Assembly: GCA_913043805.1 (NCBI GenBank)
Contig: CAJWMX010000015.1
Span: forward strand, 1 to 16,819
Origin: an uncultured Acidobacteriota bacterium
GTDB taxonomy: Bacteria > Acidobacteriota > Vicinamibacteria > Vicinamibacterales > UBA8438
Length of the DNA stretch: 16,819 nt
Direction: 5' to 3'
Below are positions 1 to 7,898 of this stretch, piece by piece. The position numbers and the translations under genes are program-made. The notes below the pieces were generated by a model. That model was not told where the DNA came from, searched no databases, and saw only the letters and a program-made list of their open reading frames with translations. How positions within the stretch are numbered: position 1 is the stretch's first letter; each line of letters starts with the position of its first letter.

Positions 1-1253
1 GACGCGGTGAAGGCCACCGGCAAGGCGTAGAGCGCCGGATTCTGCCCGGTGCTGAGCGCCAGAATCGCCAGGGGCGGAATCAGCACGGAGTTGATGACGG
101 GACCGATCGGGAGCGGGAGGTGCACCACCACGGTGAACGCGCTCACCAGCGCCACGATGCTCATGGCGCCCCAGCCGTCCAGTCCGCCCAGCGAGCCATC
201 CACCATCCACTGCGCCAGGCCGGTCTCGACCGACGCGGCGCCGAGCGCGGTGACCCCGCCCACCATCAGCAGCGCTTCCCACCCGATGCCGCGCTCGACA
301 TCTTTCCATCCGAAGATGTTCATACCGGGCAAGAACATCAGGATGGCGCCGCCGAGGCTGACCATCACCACGTCGAGCTGTTCGACCCAGGTGCTGCCGA
401 CCCAGCAGGCGATCATGGCGCTCAGGATGATGAGCACACGCCATTCGGGACCGCTGACCGGCCCCAGGGCGGCCCGCTCGCTCTCGACGTCGCCGACCGC
501 GGTGACCTCCTCCATCTCGGGCGGGTAGAACCACAGCAGGAGGCGCACCGAGATCGGGAGCAGCACCACCACCATCGGCACGCCGATGACCATCCAGTCG
601 AGAAAACGGACCGTGACGTTCCCGTACTCCTGGATGAAGAAGATGCCGAGGATGTTGATCGAGCTGCCGGCCGGGGTCGCCACGCCACCGATGAGCGCGG
701 CGAACGGGATGCCGATCATCACCGCCTTGGCGAAGGACGACTTTCCGACCTCGAGCCCCATCTTGTCGAAAAGCCCGAGCGCCAGCGCCATGAAGATGGC
801 GGTCGCCGGCACGTCCGACATGATGGTCGAGATGAGACACGTCCCGACCATGAACACCCGCACGACCTGACGGCTGTCCGTGCCGGCGCGCGCGAGGAGC
901 AACAACGAGAATCGGCGATCGAGACCGGAGCTGATGAAAGCCTGGGCGATGACGAACATCGCCAGGACGAAAAAGAACACCGGGCTGATGAAGGTGCGGA
1001 ACGCCGTCGGCAGATCGGCCACCCCGAACACCGGGAGCAGGAGAATCGCCAGGAGCGACGTGACGCCGACCGGCAATGCCTCGGTCACCCACAGGATCAG
1101 GACGACGACGAAGATCGCCGCCATCCGCTGACCCGCTTCCGGGAGGGCCTCTGGCGTCGGCAGCAACAACAGGAACCCCGCGGCGAGCACGGCGGCAACG
1201 ACCCCGCCCATGGCGGACCTGGAGGACGGACCTGACGCGGCGGTGGTGTTCAT
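1..1253 (-). CDS. SLC13/DASS-family permease, 3' end cut by the window edge
   Basis: Multi-pass inner-membrane transporter of the divalent anion:sodium symporter (SLC13) type. These normally move dicarboxylates, citrate or sulfate with sodium. About 417 residues are visible, starting at an ATG at 1253 (MNTTAASGPS); the C-terminus lies outside the window. Translation gives many hydrophobic segments, the WVTEALPVGVTSLLAILLLP stretch (about residues 55-74) typical of the family, and two pseudo-symmetric substrate/sodium regions: SDVPATAIFMA plus GVATPAGSSINI (about 146-200) and LPIGPVINSVLIPP near the C-terminus. The canonical Ser-Asn-Thr clamp is altered in both halves, so the substrate cannot be read off. 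A promoter-like TTGACC-16-TATTGT sits directly upstream. The gene is divergent from the OsmC-like gene and lies near the pca operon; a role in importing an organic acid for that pathway is only a guess. Confidence 0.82.
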   Translation of the reverse strand, partial: MNTTAASGPSSRSAMGGVVAAVLAAGFLLLLPTPEALPEAGQRMAAIFVVVLILWVTEALPVGVTSLLAILLLPVFGVADLPTAFRTFISPVFFFVLAMFVIAQAFISSGLDRRFSLLLLARAGTDSRQVVRVFMVGTCLISTIMSDVPATAIFMALALGLFDKMGLEVGKSSFAKAVMIGIPFAALIGGVATPAGSSINILGIFFIQEYGNVTVRFLDWMVIGVPMVVVLLPISVRLLLWFYPPEMEEVTAVGDVESERAALGPVSGPEWRVLIILSAMIACWVGSTWVEQLDVVMVSLGGAILMFLPGMNIFGWKDVERGIGWEALLMVGGVTALGAASVETGLAQWMVDGSLGGLDGWGAMSIVALVSAFTVVVHLPLPIGPVINSVLIPPLAILALSTGQNPALYALPVAFTA

Positions 1254-1265
1254 CGGCAGCATGTA

Positions 1266-1293
1266 ACAATAGCCGGCCAGCAGCCGTGGTCAA
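1266..1293 (-). promoter_or_regulatory. Candidate sigma70-type promoter of the SLC13 permease
   Basis: Read on the minus strand, TTGACC (1293-1288) and TATTGT (1271-1266) are separated by 16 bases. The hexamers match the consensus at 5/6 and 4/6. A start about 7 bases downstream of the -10 falls near 1259, leaving a leader of only about six bases before the ATG at 1253. It overlaps the earliest possible start of the divergent OsmC-like gene. Confidence 0.35.
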
Positions 1294-2470
1294 GACCCGC
1301 CCCCAATCCACCCCGCCCGAGAACCATCTGGGCAACGAGCCAGATCCCCTGTTCTATCCGCTCGATCGGACGTCGGTACCTGCCGCGGCCATGCCCCCGG
1401 CCGGCCCCGGACTGGGCGTCAGAGTCTGGGCACGGTCGCTCTCGGGCATGCAGAAAGTGGCCCTCCTGTCGACCGACGCCGATCCGGTCAGTTGGCGAGT
1501 GGCAAGCGACGAGGGCCCCTATCTCAATGGGTTCGACGCGGCCCCGTGCCCACTCTCGTTCATGACCGTGGGCATGGTCGCGACCGGCATCGAGGCGATC
1601 ACCGTCGGGCTGGACGCCAGCCACCAACCAACGCCGGATCTCGAACTGACCATCGACAACCGCTACACGATGGAAGGATCGGCGCTGCGAGGCACGATGC
1701 GCGGCGGCGCGCTCGGCCTCGAGGTGGGTGTGCGGTCGGAAGACTCGAAGGCCGACGACGCTCTCGCGAGGCTGGCGGGCGATGCGCTGAAGCGCACCCC
1801 GCTAGCCGGCCTGGTCGAGGGCGTGCATCAGTCGAGATTCAGCCTGACCCTGAACGGTCACGCCATCCCGGTGAGTGGAGCGGCCGACGCGCGCGCGACG
1901 CCTCGACTCGGAGCGATGCCGACGACACCTTTGGCGCACGCCACCGAACCACTGATCTCCCGCGTCAGGACCGTGACGCCGACCGAGGGAGTGGCTGGCG
2001 GGGCCGGCACGAGCCTACGCGCGGAGCAACGGCGAGAGCTCCACGTGCGAGGCCGGGGACGTCGCCGCCCGGACGGCCTTATCGAGGTGACCCAGGAGCT
2101 GCACCAGCCCCTGGGGTCGACCTTCCGGTTTCTCGCCGAGGGGCGCCGGCCCGCTGGGGCGCCCGCGCGCGCGCCCGACGGCGCCAACTACATGGCGGCC
2201 GGAGTGGCGTTCTGCTTCATGACCCAGCTGGGGCGCTACGCCACGATCGTCAACGAACCGCTCGACCGCTACGAGGTGCTCCAGGACACGCGGTTCAACT
2301 GGGCGGCCGCCCCGGGGACGGCCGGCACCGTCACGCCGGTCGAGACCCAGGTCGTCCTCGACACCCCGGCAGGCGCGGACTTTGCTCAACGGTGCCTGAC
2401 GATGGGGGAACAGACCTGCTTCCTGCACGCCCTCTACCGGACGCCGCTGTCGATCCGGATCACTGACTGA
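1286..2470 (+). CDS. Tandem OsmC-fold protein (two OsmC-like halves)
   Basis: Up to 394 residues, with two consecutive OsmC/Ohr-like halves. OsmC proteins are cytoplasmic thiol peroxidases that reduce organic hydroperoxides with a pair of cysteines. The N-terminal half (about residues 45-195) has the OsmC helix PLSFMTVGMVATGIEAIT but Thr at both cysteine positions (about 100 and 171), so it looks non-catalytic. The C-terminal half (about 225-394) keeps Cys in AGVAFCFMTQ (about 310) and in EQTCFLHALYRTPL (about 378). The start is uncertain: GTG 1286 gives the longest reading and the PLFYPLDRTSVP stretch looks coding, but ATG 1391 or ATG 1448 are possible and would leave room for a divergent promoter. 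Its stop overlaps the convergent pcaD stop by 11 bases. Family call is firm; peroxidase activity is inferred. Confidence 0.75.
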   Translation: MVKTRPQSTPPENHLGNEPDPLFYPLDRTSVPAAAMPPAGPGLGVRVWARSLSGMQKVALLSTDADPVSWRVASDEGPYLNGFDAAPCPLSFMTVGMVATGIEAITVGLDASHQPTPDLELTIDNRYTMEGSALRGTMRGGALGLEVGVRSEDSKADDALARLAGDALKRTPLAGLVEGVHQSRFSLTLNGHAIPVSGAADARATPRLGAMPTTPLAHATEPLISRVRTVTPTEGVAGGAGTSLRAEQRRELHVRGRGRRRPDGLIEVTQELHQPLGSTFRFLAEGRRPAGAPARAPDGANYMAAGVAFCFMTQLGRYATIVNEPLDRYEVLQDTRFNWAAAPGTAGTVTPVETQVVLDTPAGADFAQRCLTMGEQTCFLHALYRTPLSIRITD

Positions 2471-3239
2471 GAAATCGCTCGACCACGTCCGTGAAGGCTA
2501 ACGCCTGTTCGACGTTGGACAGGTGCGCGGCATCGAGCTCGACGAGTTCGGCGTGCCTCACCCCATCGGCGATCTCCTGCCCGAGCGACGGCGGAGTTGC
2601 CTCGTCGTGGGTGCCGGTGACGACCAGCAAAGGCGCCGCGATCCGACCCAGGTCCGCTCGAAGATCGCCGTCCCGCAGCACGCCACACGCGCCGGCGTAG
2701 CCCTCGACCGAACATCGACGCAGCATGTCTCGGAACCGCTCGGTCGTCGACGGGTCTAAAGCGCGAAAACGCTCCGTGAACCAGCGAGCGAGACCGCCCT
2801 CGACCACCGCCTCGATGCCCCCCTCGCGTACCTGCGCAATGCGGCCCGACCAGGCCTCGGCGCTGCCAAGTCGCGCGCCGGTGTTGGCCGCGACGAGTCG
2901 GTGCACTCGGTCCGCGGCGTGGATGCCGAGCCACTGGGCTGTCAGTCCTCCCAGCGACACCCCGCACACGTGGGCCCGCTCCACGCCGGCGGCGTCGAGC
3001 ACCGCCAGGGCGTCCTGCCCGACCTGGTCAAGCGTATAGGGTCCACAGGGCGGCTGGGACCGACCATGGCCGCGCACGTCGTAACGCACCACACGGTAGC
3101 GCTCGGACAGCACTGGCCACTGCGGTTCCCACAACTCGCGCGTCGTGCCGAGCGAGTGCAGCAGAAGGCAGACGGGTGCGTCGGTCGATCCGGCCACCTC
3201 GTAGTCGAGCGTCGCGGCGCCTGAGGTTACGACCGCCAC
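2460..3239 (-). CDS. pcaD: 3-oxoadipate enol-lactonase
   Basis: Cytoplasmic alpha/beta hydrolase of 259 residues that opens 3-oxoadipate enol-lactone to 3-oxoadipate, the last step specific to the ortho-cleavage branch. Visible family features are the oxyanion region LLLHSLGTT (about 25-33), DVRGHGRS (54-61), the nucleophile elbow GVSLGG with Ser95, the acid Asp212 in GTHDEATP, and His239 in DAAHLSNVEQ. The size is typical of stand-alone PcaD, with no PcaC decarboxylase domain fused as in PcaL proteins. The start is GTG at 3239, four bases after the pcaB stop, with a GAGG-containing stretch just before it; coupling to pcaB is likely. The operon context with pcaHGB makes PcaD a better call than other small esterases. 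Confidence 0.88.
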   Translation of the reverse strand: MAVVTSGAATLDYEVAGSTDAPVCLLLHSLGTTRELWEPQWPVLSERYRVVRYDVRGHGRSQPPCGPYTLDQVGQDALAVLDAAGVERAHVCGVSLGGLTAQWLGIHAADRVHRLVAANTGARLGSAEAWSGRIAQVREGGIEAVVEGGLARWFTERFRALDPSTTERFRDMLRRCSVEGYAGACGVLRDGDLRADLGRIAAPLLVVTGTHDEATPPSLGQEIADGVRHAELVELDAAHLSNVEQALAFTDVVERFLSQ

Positions 3240-3243
3240 GGCC

Positions 3244-4617
3244 TCATCCCTTCGAATCCCACCGGGCCAGCACCCGATCGATGAACGCCCCCGACTGCCC
3301 CAGATAATGTCGGGGGTCCAGCCGCCGGCGGATCTCGTCCCCGTCGAGGTGGGTCGACACCGCCTCGTCCTCGGTCAAGACGTCGGCGAGAGAGCGGCCC
3401 TCGTCGGTGGCCCGGCGACAGGCCCGGGCGACCAGGTGATGCGCCTCTTCCTTCCCGACCGAGGCCGCCAGCGCCATCGAGACCGATTCGGCAAGCGACA
3501 GGCCCCGGCTGGCCTCCAGGTTGGCGAGCATCCGGTCCGGGTCGATCTCGAGACGAGTGAGACTGTCGGCGACACCACCCGCGCCGGCGGCAGCGACGAT
3601 CACCAGATCGGGCACCAGGTCCCACTCGGCCTGCCACCCGCCCAGACCGCGCTCGTGCTCCTGCCCCAGGGCGTGCAACAGCGACGCGACCAGTCCGGGC
3701 ATCCTCGCCGCCGCCGCGAGCGCTACCGAGGCGCCCATCGGGTTCCGCTTCTGCGGCATGGTCGAGGAGCGTCCACGACCGGCCGCCCCCTGTTCCCAGG
3801 CCTCGCCCACTTCCGTTTGCGCGAGCAGGGCGACATCGCGCGCCACCTTGCCCACGATGCCCACGGCCACGCCGAGGGCGGAGCCGAGATGGCCCAGCCG
3901 ATCGCGCTGCGCGTGCCAGGGGGTATCGGCGACCGCCAGGCTGAGCCTCGATGCCAGCTCCGCCTCGACATCGAGCGCCGACGGCCCCATCGACGCCAGC
4001 GTCCCGGCGGCCCCACCAAACTGCAGCACCGACACCTCGTCGAGCGCGCCCCGGAGCCTGGCCGACACCCGTGCCAGACCGTCCAGCCACCCCGCTGCCT
4101 TGAGTCCGAAAGACACGGGCGTCGCCTGCTGAAGCCAGGTCCGGCCCGCCATCGGCACATCGGGATAGCGTCGGGCGAGTGTGGCGGCGGCGGCCGCAGC
4201 CGCCTCCAGCCGTTCGATCACGACGGGCACAGCCTGCCTCAATTGCAGCACCAATGCCGTGTCGGTGATGTCCTGGGTCGTCCCGCCCCAGTGCACGTAC
4301 TTCGCCGCTTCTGGGTCAGCACGGGCTACTTCCGCCGTCAGCGCATTCACCACCGGCACGGCTGGCGCGCCGGCATGCGCCAGTTCGTCAATCAGGGCGT
4401 CGCAGTCATAGCGCTCGGCGGTCGCGGCGGCTCGAATGGGTGCGACGCACTCGTCAGGGACCATCCCGCACGCGGCCTGGCTCTCGGCCAGCGCCGCCTC
4501 CACATCCAGCATGGCCTGTACCTGAGCCCTGACTGAAAAGTGCGCCGCCACCTCGGGCGCGCCCAAATACCGATCATGGAGGCGGGCCCCATCGACGGGG
4601 AGTGAAGACTCAGACAT
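3244..4617 (-). CDS. pcaB: 3-carboxy-cis,cis-muconate cycloisomerase
   Basis: Cytoplasmic enzyme of the fumarase/aspartase superfamily that cyclises 3-carboxy-cis,cis-muconate, the product of PcaHG, to 4-carboxymuconolactone. The 457-residue length fits the family. Conserved blocks seen are HWGGTTQDITDT (about 109-120), the region usually holding a catalytic residue, and the superfamily signature SSTMPQKRNPMG (about 284-295) on the mobile loop. The longer in-frame reading to 4677 was rejected because it runs into pcaG and adds a non-family, Ser/Thr/Arg-rich tail. ATG 4617 gives MSESSLPVDG and overlaps the pcaG stop by eight bases, a typical translational-coupling arrangement. The nearest alternative, adenylosuccinate lyase, is unlikely given the neighbours. 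Confidence 0.93.
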   Translation of the reverse strand: MSESSLPVDGARLHDRYLGAPEVAAHFSVRAQVQAMLDVEAALAESQAACGMVPDECVAPIRAAATAERYDCDALIDELAHAGAPAVPVVNALTAEVARADPEAAKYVHWGGTTQDITDTALVLQLRQAVPVVIERLEAAAAAAATLARRYPDVPMAGRTWLQQATPVSFGLKAAGWLDGLARVSARLRGALDEVSVLQFGGAAGTLASMGPSALDVEAELASRLSLAVADTPWHAQRDRLGHLGSALGVAVGIVGKVARDVALLAQTEVGEAWEQGAAGRGRSSTMPQKRNPMGASVALAAAARMPGLVASLLHALGQEHERGLGGWQAEWDLVPDLVIVAAAGAGGVADSLTRLEIDPDRMLANLEASRGLSLAESVSMALAASVGKEEAHHLVARACRRATDEGRSLADVLTEDEAVSTHLDGDEIRRRLDPRHYLGQSGAFIDRVLARWDSKG

Positions 4618-5167
4618 CGAAGAACACCGTTTCCTGCGGTCCCTGCAGATAGAGGTCGTGGATGTACTCGCCAGCACCGTCCGCGCTGGCGATCAGCGTC
4701 GCACGGCGAGCAGCCGGTACGCGCGACAGGACCGGGTCGGCCCCCAGCCCCGGCCCATCACCGAGATAGATCCGGGTGACCAGCCGGGTGAAGAGCCCGC
4801 GCGCGAACAGCCCAACCAGCAGGTGCGCGGCCTGGGTGGCGCCTCCCGGTCCGGGCGTCTGGCCGGGCCGGATCGTCTCGAAGCGGAAGCGTCCCTCGCC
4901 ATCGGTCGCGCAACGGCCGTAGCCGCCGAACCCGTCCATCGCCGGCCCGCGAGACTCGTCCGGATGGGCCCACCGTCCCTCGGGGTCAGGCTGCCAGAAC
5001 TCGAGCATGGCGTCCGGGACCGACGTCCCGGCGCCGTCACGAACGACCCCCTGGATCCGGATCCGCGCACCGGGAACGTCAGTAACCGCAGGCGACACAC
5101 GGTCGTGTCGCAGGAGGACGTCGAAGAAAGGCCCTACCGTCTGCCAGGGCGTGAGGGTCCGGGCCAC
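4610..5167 (-). CDS. pcaG: Protocatechuate 3,4-dioxygenase, alpha subunit
   Basis: The alpha chain of the non-haem Fe(III) intradiol dioxygenase that splits protocatechuate between its two hydroxyl carbons; it pairs with PcaH. The protein has 185 residues and a single intradiol beta-sandwich domain, with TPWQTVGPFF near the N-terminus, DAMLEFWQPDPEGRW (52-66), LLVGLFARGLFTRLVTRIYL (116-135) and the PcaG-type C-terminus GPQETVFFDV. The iron ligands reside in the beta chain, as expected. An in-frame reading extends to 5299 but lies inside pcaH. GTG 5167 is chosen because a strong GGGAGGAG lies upstream and the resulting MARTLTPWQT start fits the family. It starts seven bases after the pcaH stop. 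Confidence 0.93.
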   Translation of the reverse strand: MARTLTPWQTVGPFFDVLLRHDRVSPAVTDVPGARIRIQGVVRDGAGTSVPDAMLEFWQPDPEGRWAHPDESRGPAMDGFGGYGRCATDGEGRFRFETIRPGQTPGPGGATQAAHLLVGLFARGLFTRLVTRIYLGDGPGLGADPVLSRVPAARRATLIASADGAGEYIHDLYLQGPQETVFFDV

Positions 5168-5174
5168 GTCGGCG

Positions 5175-5870
5175 CTACTCCTCCCTCGGCGTCTCGTCAC
5201 GCCCACGCAGCACGATGTCGAAACGATAGCCGAGCGCCACCCCGGGCTCTGTCTCAGCGAGGTCGAAACGGGCCACGAGGCGGTGCCGTGCGTCCACATC
5301 CGGCACGGCGTTGAAGATGGGATCCAGCCCCAGCAACGGGTCGCCGGGGAAGTACATCTGAGTCACCAGCCTGGTCAGGAACGACGGCCCGAAGACGGAG
5401 AAGTGGATGTGCGCGGGCCGCCACGCGTTCTCATGGTTCTGCCAGGGGTAGGCGCCCGGCTTGATGGTGACGAACCGAAAGCGCCCGGCGCCGTTGGTGC
5501 GTACGCGACCAGCCCCCGAGAAATTGGGATCGACCGAGGCGTCGTGGGTGTCGGCCCGGTGCGCGTAACGGCCGGCCGCGTTCGCCTGCCAGACCTCGAC
5601 CACGGTATCCGACACCGGCCGATCGTCTTCGTCGAGCACCCGGCCCGCCACGACGATGCGTTCGCCCAGCGGCGCCCCTGGGTGCTGCCGGGTCAGATCG
5701 TGGTCGAGCGGTCCCGGCGCCTGGTGTCCATACACCGGTCCGGTCAGCTCGGAGAGGGTCTGCGGGATGATCACCAGCGGCTCGCGCGGGTGCCGCAAGG
5801 CCGTCGAACGATACGGCGGATGATCGTTGGGCGGCAGGACGGCCGGATCAGGCCGGCGATAGGTGCGCAT
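5175..5870 (-). CDS. pcaH: Protocatechuate 3,4-dioxygenase, beta subunit
   Basis: Catalytic, iron-bearing chain of protocatechuate 3,4-dioxygenase, 231 residues, first gene of the operon. The four expected Fe(III) ligands are present with the right spacing: Tyr102 (GRYAH), Tyr141 (PGAYPW), His154 and His156 (RPAHIHF). The 39, 13 and 2 residue intervals equal those of the Pseudomonas putida enzyme (Tyr408, Tyr447, His460, His462). Other landmarks are TGPVYGH (43-49), VVEVWQANAAGRY (90-102) and TRLVTQMYFPGDPLL (166-180). ATG 5870 is the natural start. A TATCCT hexamer 18 bases upstream may be its -10. It diverges from the secreted hydrolase gene over 78 bases, and no LysR- or IclR-type regulator is adjacent. 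Confidence 0.95.
   Translation of the reverse strand: MRTYRRPDPAVLPPNDHPPYRSTALRHPREPLVIIPQTLSELTGPVYGHQAPGPLDHDLTRQHPGAPLGERIVVAGRVLDEDDRPVSDTVVEVWQANAAGRYAHRADTHDASVDPNFSGAGRVRTNGAGRFRFVTIKPGAYPWQNHENAWRPAHIHFSVFGPSFLTRLVTQMYFPGDPLLGLDPIFNAVPDVDARHRLVARFDLAETEPGVALGYRFDIVLRGRDETPREE
5178..5185 (-). promoter_or_regulatory. Ribosome binding site deciding the pcaG start
   Basis: Minus-strand GGGAGGAG (5185-5178) spans the last codons and stop of pcaH and lies 10 bases before GTG 5167. It favours this GTG over upstream in-frame starts and suggests that translation of pcaG is coupled to pcaH. Confidence 0.6.
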
Positions 5871-5919
5871 CCGTGAACCGTGGCGGTAAGGATACCGTGA
5901 GAGCGGGCGTGCCCTTGGT

Positions 5920-5944
5920 TATGATGGGCTGTCATTCAAGGAGT
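5920..5944 (+). promoter_or_regulatory. Candidate -10 element and ribosome binding site of the secreted hydrolase
   Basis: TATGAT (5920-5925) is a 5/6 match to the -10 consensus; 17 bases upstream GTGAGA (5897-5902) matches the -35 at 4/6. AAGGAGT (5938-5944) is a strong Shine-Dalgarno sequence five bases from ATG 5949 and fixes that start. Confidence 0.45.
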
Positions 5945-5948
5945 CTTC

Positions 5949-7883
5949 ATGCGCTGCTTCCGCTTCCCCACTCGTCTCGCGCTCGTGGGCCTGATGGCAC
6001 TCGGTGCGAGTGACGCCGCGGCCCAGATCGCCCGCTTCGACCTCGAGGTGGTCGCATCGCCGGCCCTCGACGGGCGCGAATTCGGCGACATCGGCGCCTA
6101 CGAGCAGCTCCGCGGGGTCGTGCACGGGGCGGTCAACCCGGCAGACCGACGCAACCGCGACATCGTCAACGTCGATCGCGCCCCGCGGAACGCCGATGGG
6201 CTCGTCGAATACCAAGCCACGGTCGAGATCTACCGGCCGGTCGACATGTCGAAGTGGAACGGTGCGATCTTCCACACCGTTTCGAATCGGGGTGGGGCGG
6301 GCGCAGCCGAACCGGCGTTGCTGGCGCGGGGATTCGCCTTTGTCCGCGTCGGCTGGCAGGGGAACCTGGCGCCGACCGACGCCAACATCGTGGCCTATCT
6401 GCCGATCGCCACCGATGGGGATCGCCCCATCACGGCGCCGGCGCTCGAAGAGTTCATCTTCAACGACGCGGAGTCCACATCGCGTGGCCGGCTCACCTAC
6501 CCGGCCGCCACACCAGAGCCATCCCGGGGGATGCTCTCGGTACGCGCCCACCAGACCGCCAATCGCTCTGCGCCGTCTGACCTGACCTGGAGGTATGTCA
6601 GCGACCGCGAGATCGAGATCGACCGACCGAGCGGTTACGACGGCGGCGCGATCTACGAGTTCATCTATGAGGCGCGCGACCCGATCGTTCTCGGCCTCGG
6701 CTTCGCAGCGATGCGAGACGCGATCTCCTATCTGCGCTACGAACGGGAAGACGCCGACGGCACCCCGAACCCGCTGCAACACGACGGCCTGACCCGCAGC
6801 GCCATCTCGCTGGGCATCTCCCAGAGTGGTCGGATGCTCCGCGACTTCGTCTACCAGGGGTTCAACGAAGACACCGAGGGACGCGTCGTGTTCGACGGCG
6901 TCCATCCCAACATAGCCGGTTCCCGGAAGACGTTTACCAACTACCAGTTCGGCCAGCCCGGACGGTGGCAGAAGCAGCACGAAGACCACGTGTATCCAGG
7001 CGACCAGTTCCCGTTCACCTATGCGACGTTGACCGATCCGATCAGCGGTCGCACCGACGGCCTGCTCGACCGCTGCGCCGACACCGACACCTGTCCGAAG
7101 GTGATCCACAGCGACGGCGAGGCAGAGCTCTGGCAGGCGCGTGCCTCGCTGCTCGTCACCGACCCGGCAGGGAAACACCTCGATCTCCCGGACTCGGTAC
7201 GCGTGTATCTGCTGTCAGGCACCCAGCACGGGGGAGGGCCAGGTGTCCACACCGGCACGCCGCGGGCCGGCATCTGCCAGCACCCGAGCAACCCGCTCAA
7301 TCTGGGCCAGATCCGCACCGCGCTGAGCGTCGCGCTGCACGAGTGGGTGGCCGAGGGCACCCCGCCGCCCGCCAGCCGGTTTCCGACCGTCGCCAACGGC
7401 GGTCTGGTGGCCGCCGGCGGACTCGGTTTCCCCGCCATCCCCGGCTCGACCTACACCGGCTCGTTCAATCCACTGCACCTGAACGACCATCGGTCCATCC
7501 CGCCGATGCGGGGGGCCGCCTATCCGGTACTGGTGGGACGGATCGATGACGACGGGAACATGACGGATGGGGTCAGACACCCCAATCTGGCGGTTCCGAT
7601 CGGGACGCACACCGGGTGGAACCTGCGTCGGGACGGGTTCGCGCCGCAGCAGCAGTGCGCTGGCACCGGCTCCTACTTCCCGTTCGAACTGACCGCCAGC
7701 GACCGGACGAGCACGGGTGACCCCCGCCTCTCCTTCGAGGAACGCTACACCGACCACGCAGGCTACGTCGCCGCAATACAAGTGGCTGCCGACCAGCTGG
7801 TGGATGAGCGGCTGTTGCTGGCCGAGCACGCGGAGCTGATCGTCGAGCGTGCGGCCGCAAGCCGGGTCCGCACCCAGAACTAG
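5949..7883 (+). CDS. Secreted alpha/beta hydrolase-domain protein (Abhydrolase_10 type)
   Basis: A 644-residue exported protein. A Sec signal peptide is clear, with RFPTRLALVGLMALGASDAAAQ and likely cleavage after AAAQ (residue 26). The body matches the large 'alpha/beta hydrolase domain' family (Abhydrolase_10-like) in its IARFDLEVVASPALDGREFG start, the nucleophile region LGISQSGRMLRDFVYQGF (about 288-305; Ser291 is the likely nucleophile, by analogy with G-x-S-x-x-G esterases), GRVVFDGVHPNIAG (311-324) and LLSGTQHGGGPG (421-432), whose His427 is a good catalytic-His candidate. Cys376, Cys382 and Cys443 could form disulfides in the periplasm. No substrate is established by sequence; an esterase or lactonase role is inferred. 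The strong RBS supports ATG 5949. It is divergent from pcaH. Confidence 0.82.
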   Translation: MRCFRFPTRLALVGLMALGASDAAAQIARFDLEVVASPALDGREFGDIGAYEQLRGVVHGAVNPADRRNRDIVNVDRAPRNADGLVEYQATVEIYRPVDMSKWNGAIFHTVSNRGGAGAAEPALLARGFAFVRVGWQGNLAPTDANIVAYLPIATDGDRPITAPALEEFIFNDAESTSRGRLTYPAATPEPSRGMLSVRAHQTANRSAPSDLTWRYVSDREIEIDRPSGYDGGAIYEFIYEARDPIVLGLGFAAMRDAISYLRYEREDADGTPNPLQHDGLTRSAISLGISQSGRMLRDFVYQGFNEDTEGRVVFDGVHPNIAGSRKTFTNYQFGQPGRWQKQHEDHVYPGDQFPFTYATLTDPISGRTDGLLDRCADTDTCPKVIHSDGEAELWQARASLLVTDPAGKHLDLPDSVRVYLLSGTQHGGGPGVHTGTPRAGICQHPSNPLNLGQIRTALSVALHEWVAEGTPPPASRFPTVANGGLVAAGGLGFPAIPGSTYTGSFNPLHLNDHRSIPPMRGAAYPVLVGRIDDDGNMTDGVRHPNLAVPIGTHTGWNLRRDGFAPQQQCAGTGSYFPFELTASDRTSTGDPRLSFEERYTDHAGYVAAIQVAADQLVDERLLLAEHAELIVERAAASRVRTQN

Positions 7884-7898
7884 CCGGGCGGGAGCGCC

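Noticed and set aside
120..1235. Long plus-strand reading frame rich in His, Asp and Arg
   Set aside because: It is antisense to the permease; its composition is what the complement of hydrophobic codons gives, and it has no recognisable domain.
3307..4536. 409-residue plus-strand reading frame
   Set aside because: Antisense to pcaB, whose superfamily signature and operon context are unambiguous.
4618..4677. N-terminal extension of pcaB to 4677
   Set aside because: It lies inside pcaG and adds a 20-residue non-family tail; ATG 4617 fits the family and the overlap pattern.
5919..7178. 419-residue minus-strand reading frame
   Set aside because: Antisense to the secreted hydrolase, which has a signal peptide, RBS and family motifs; the antisense product has none.
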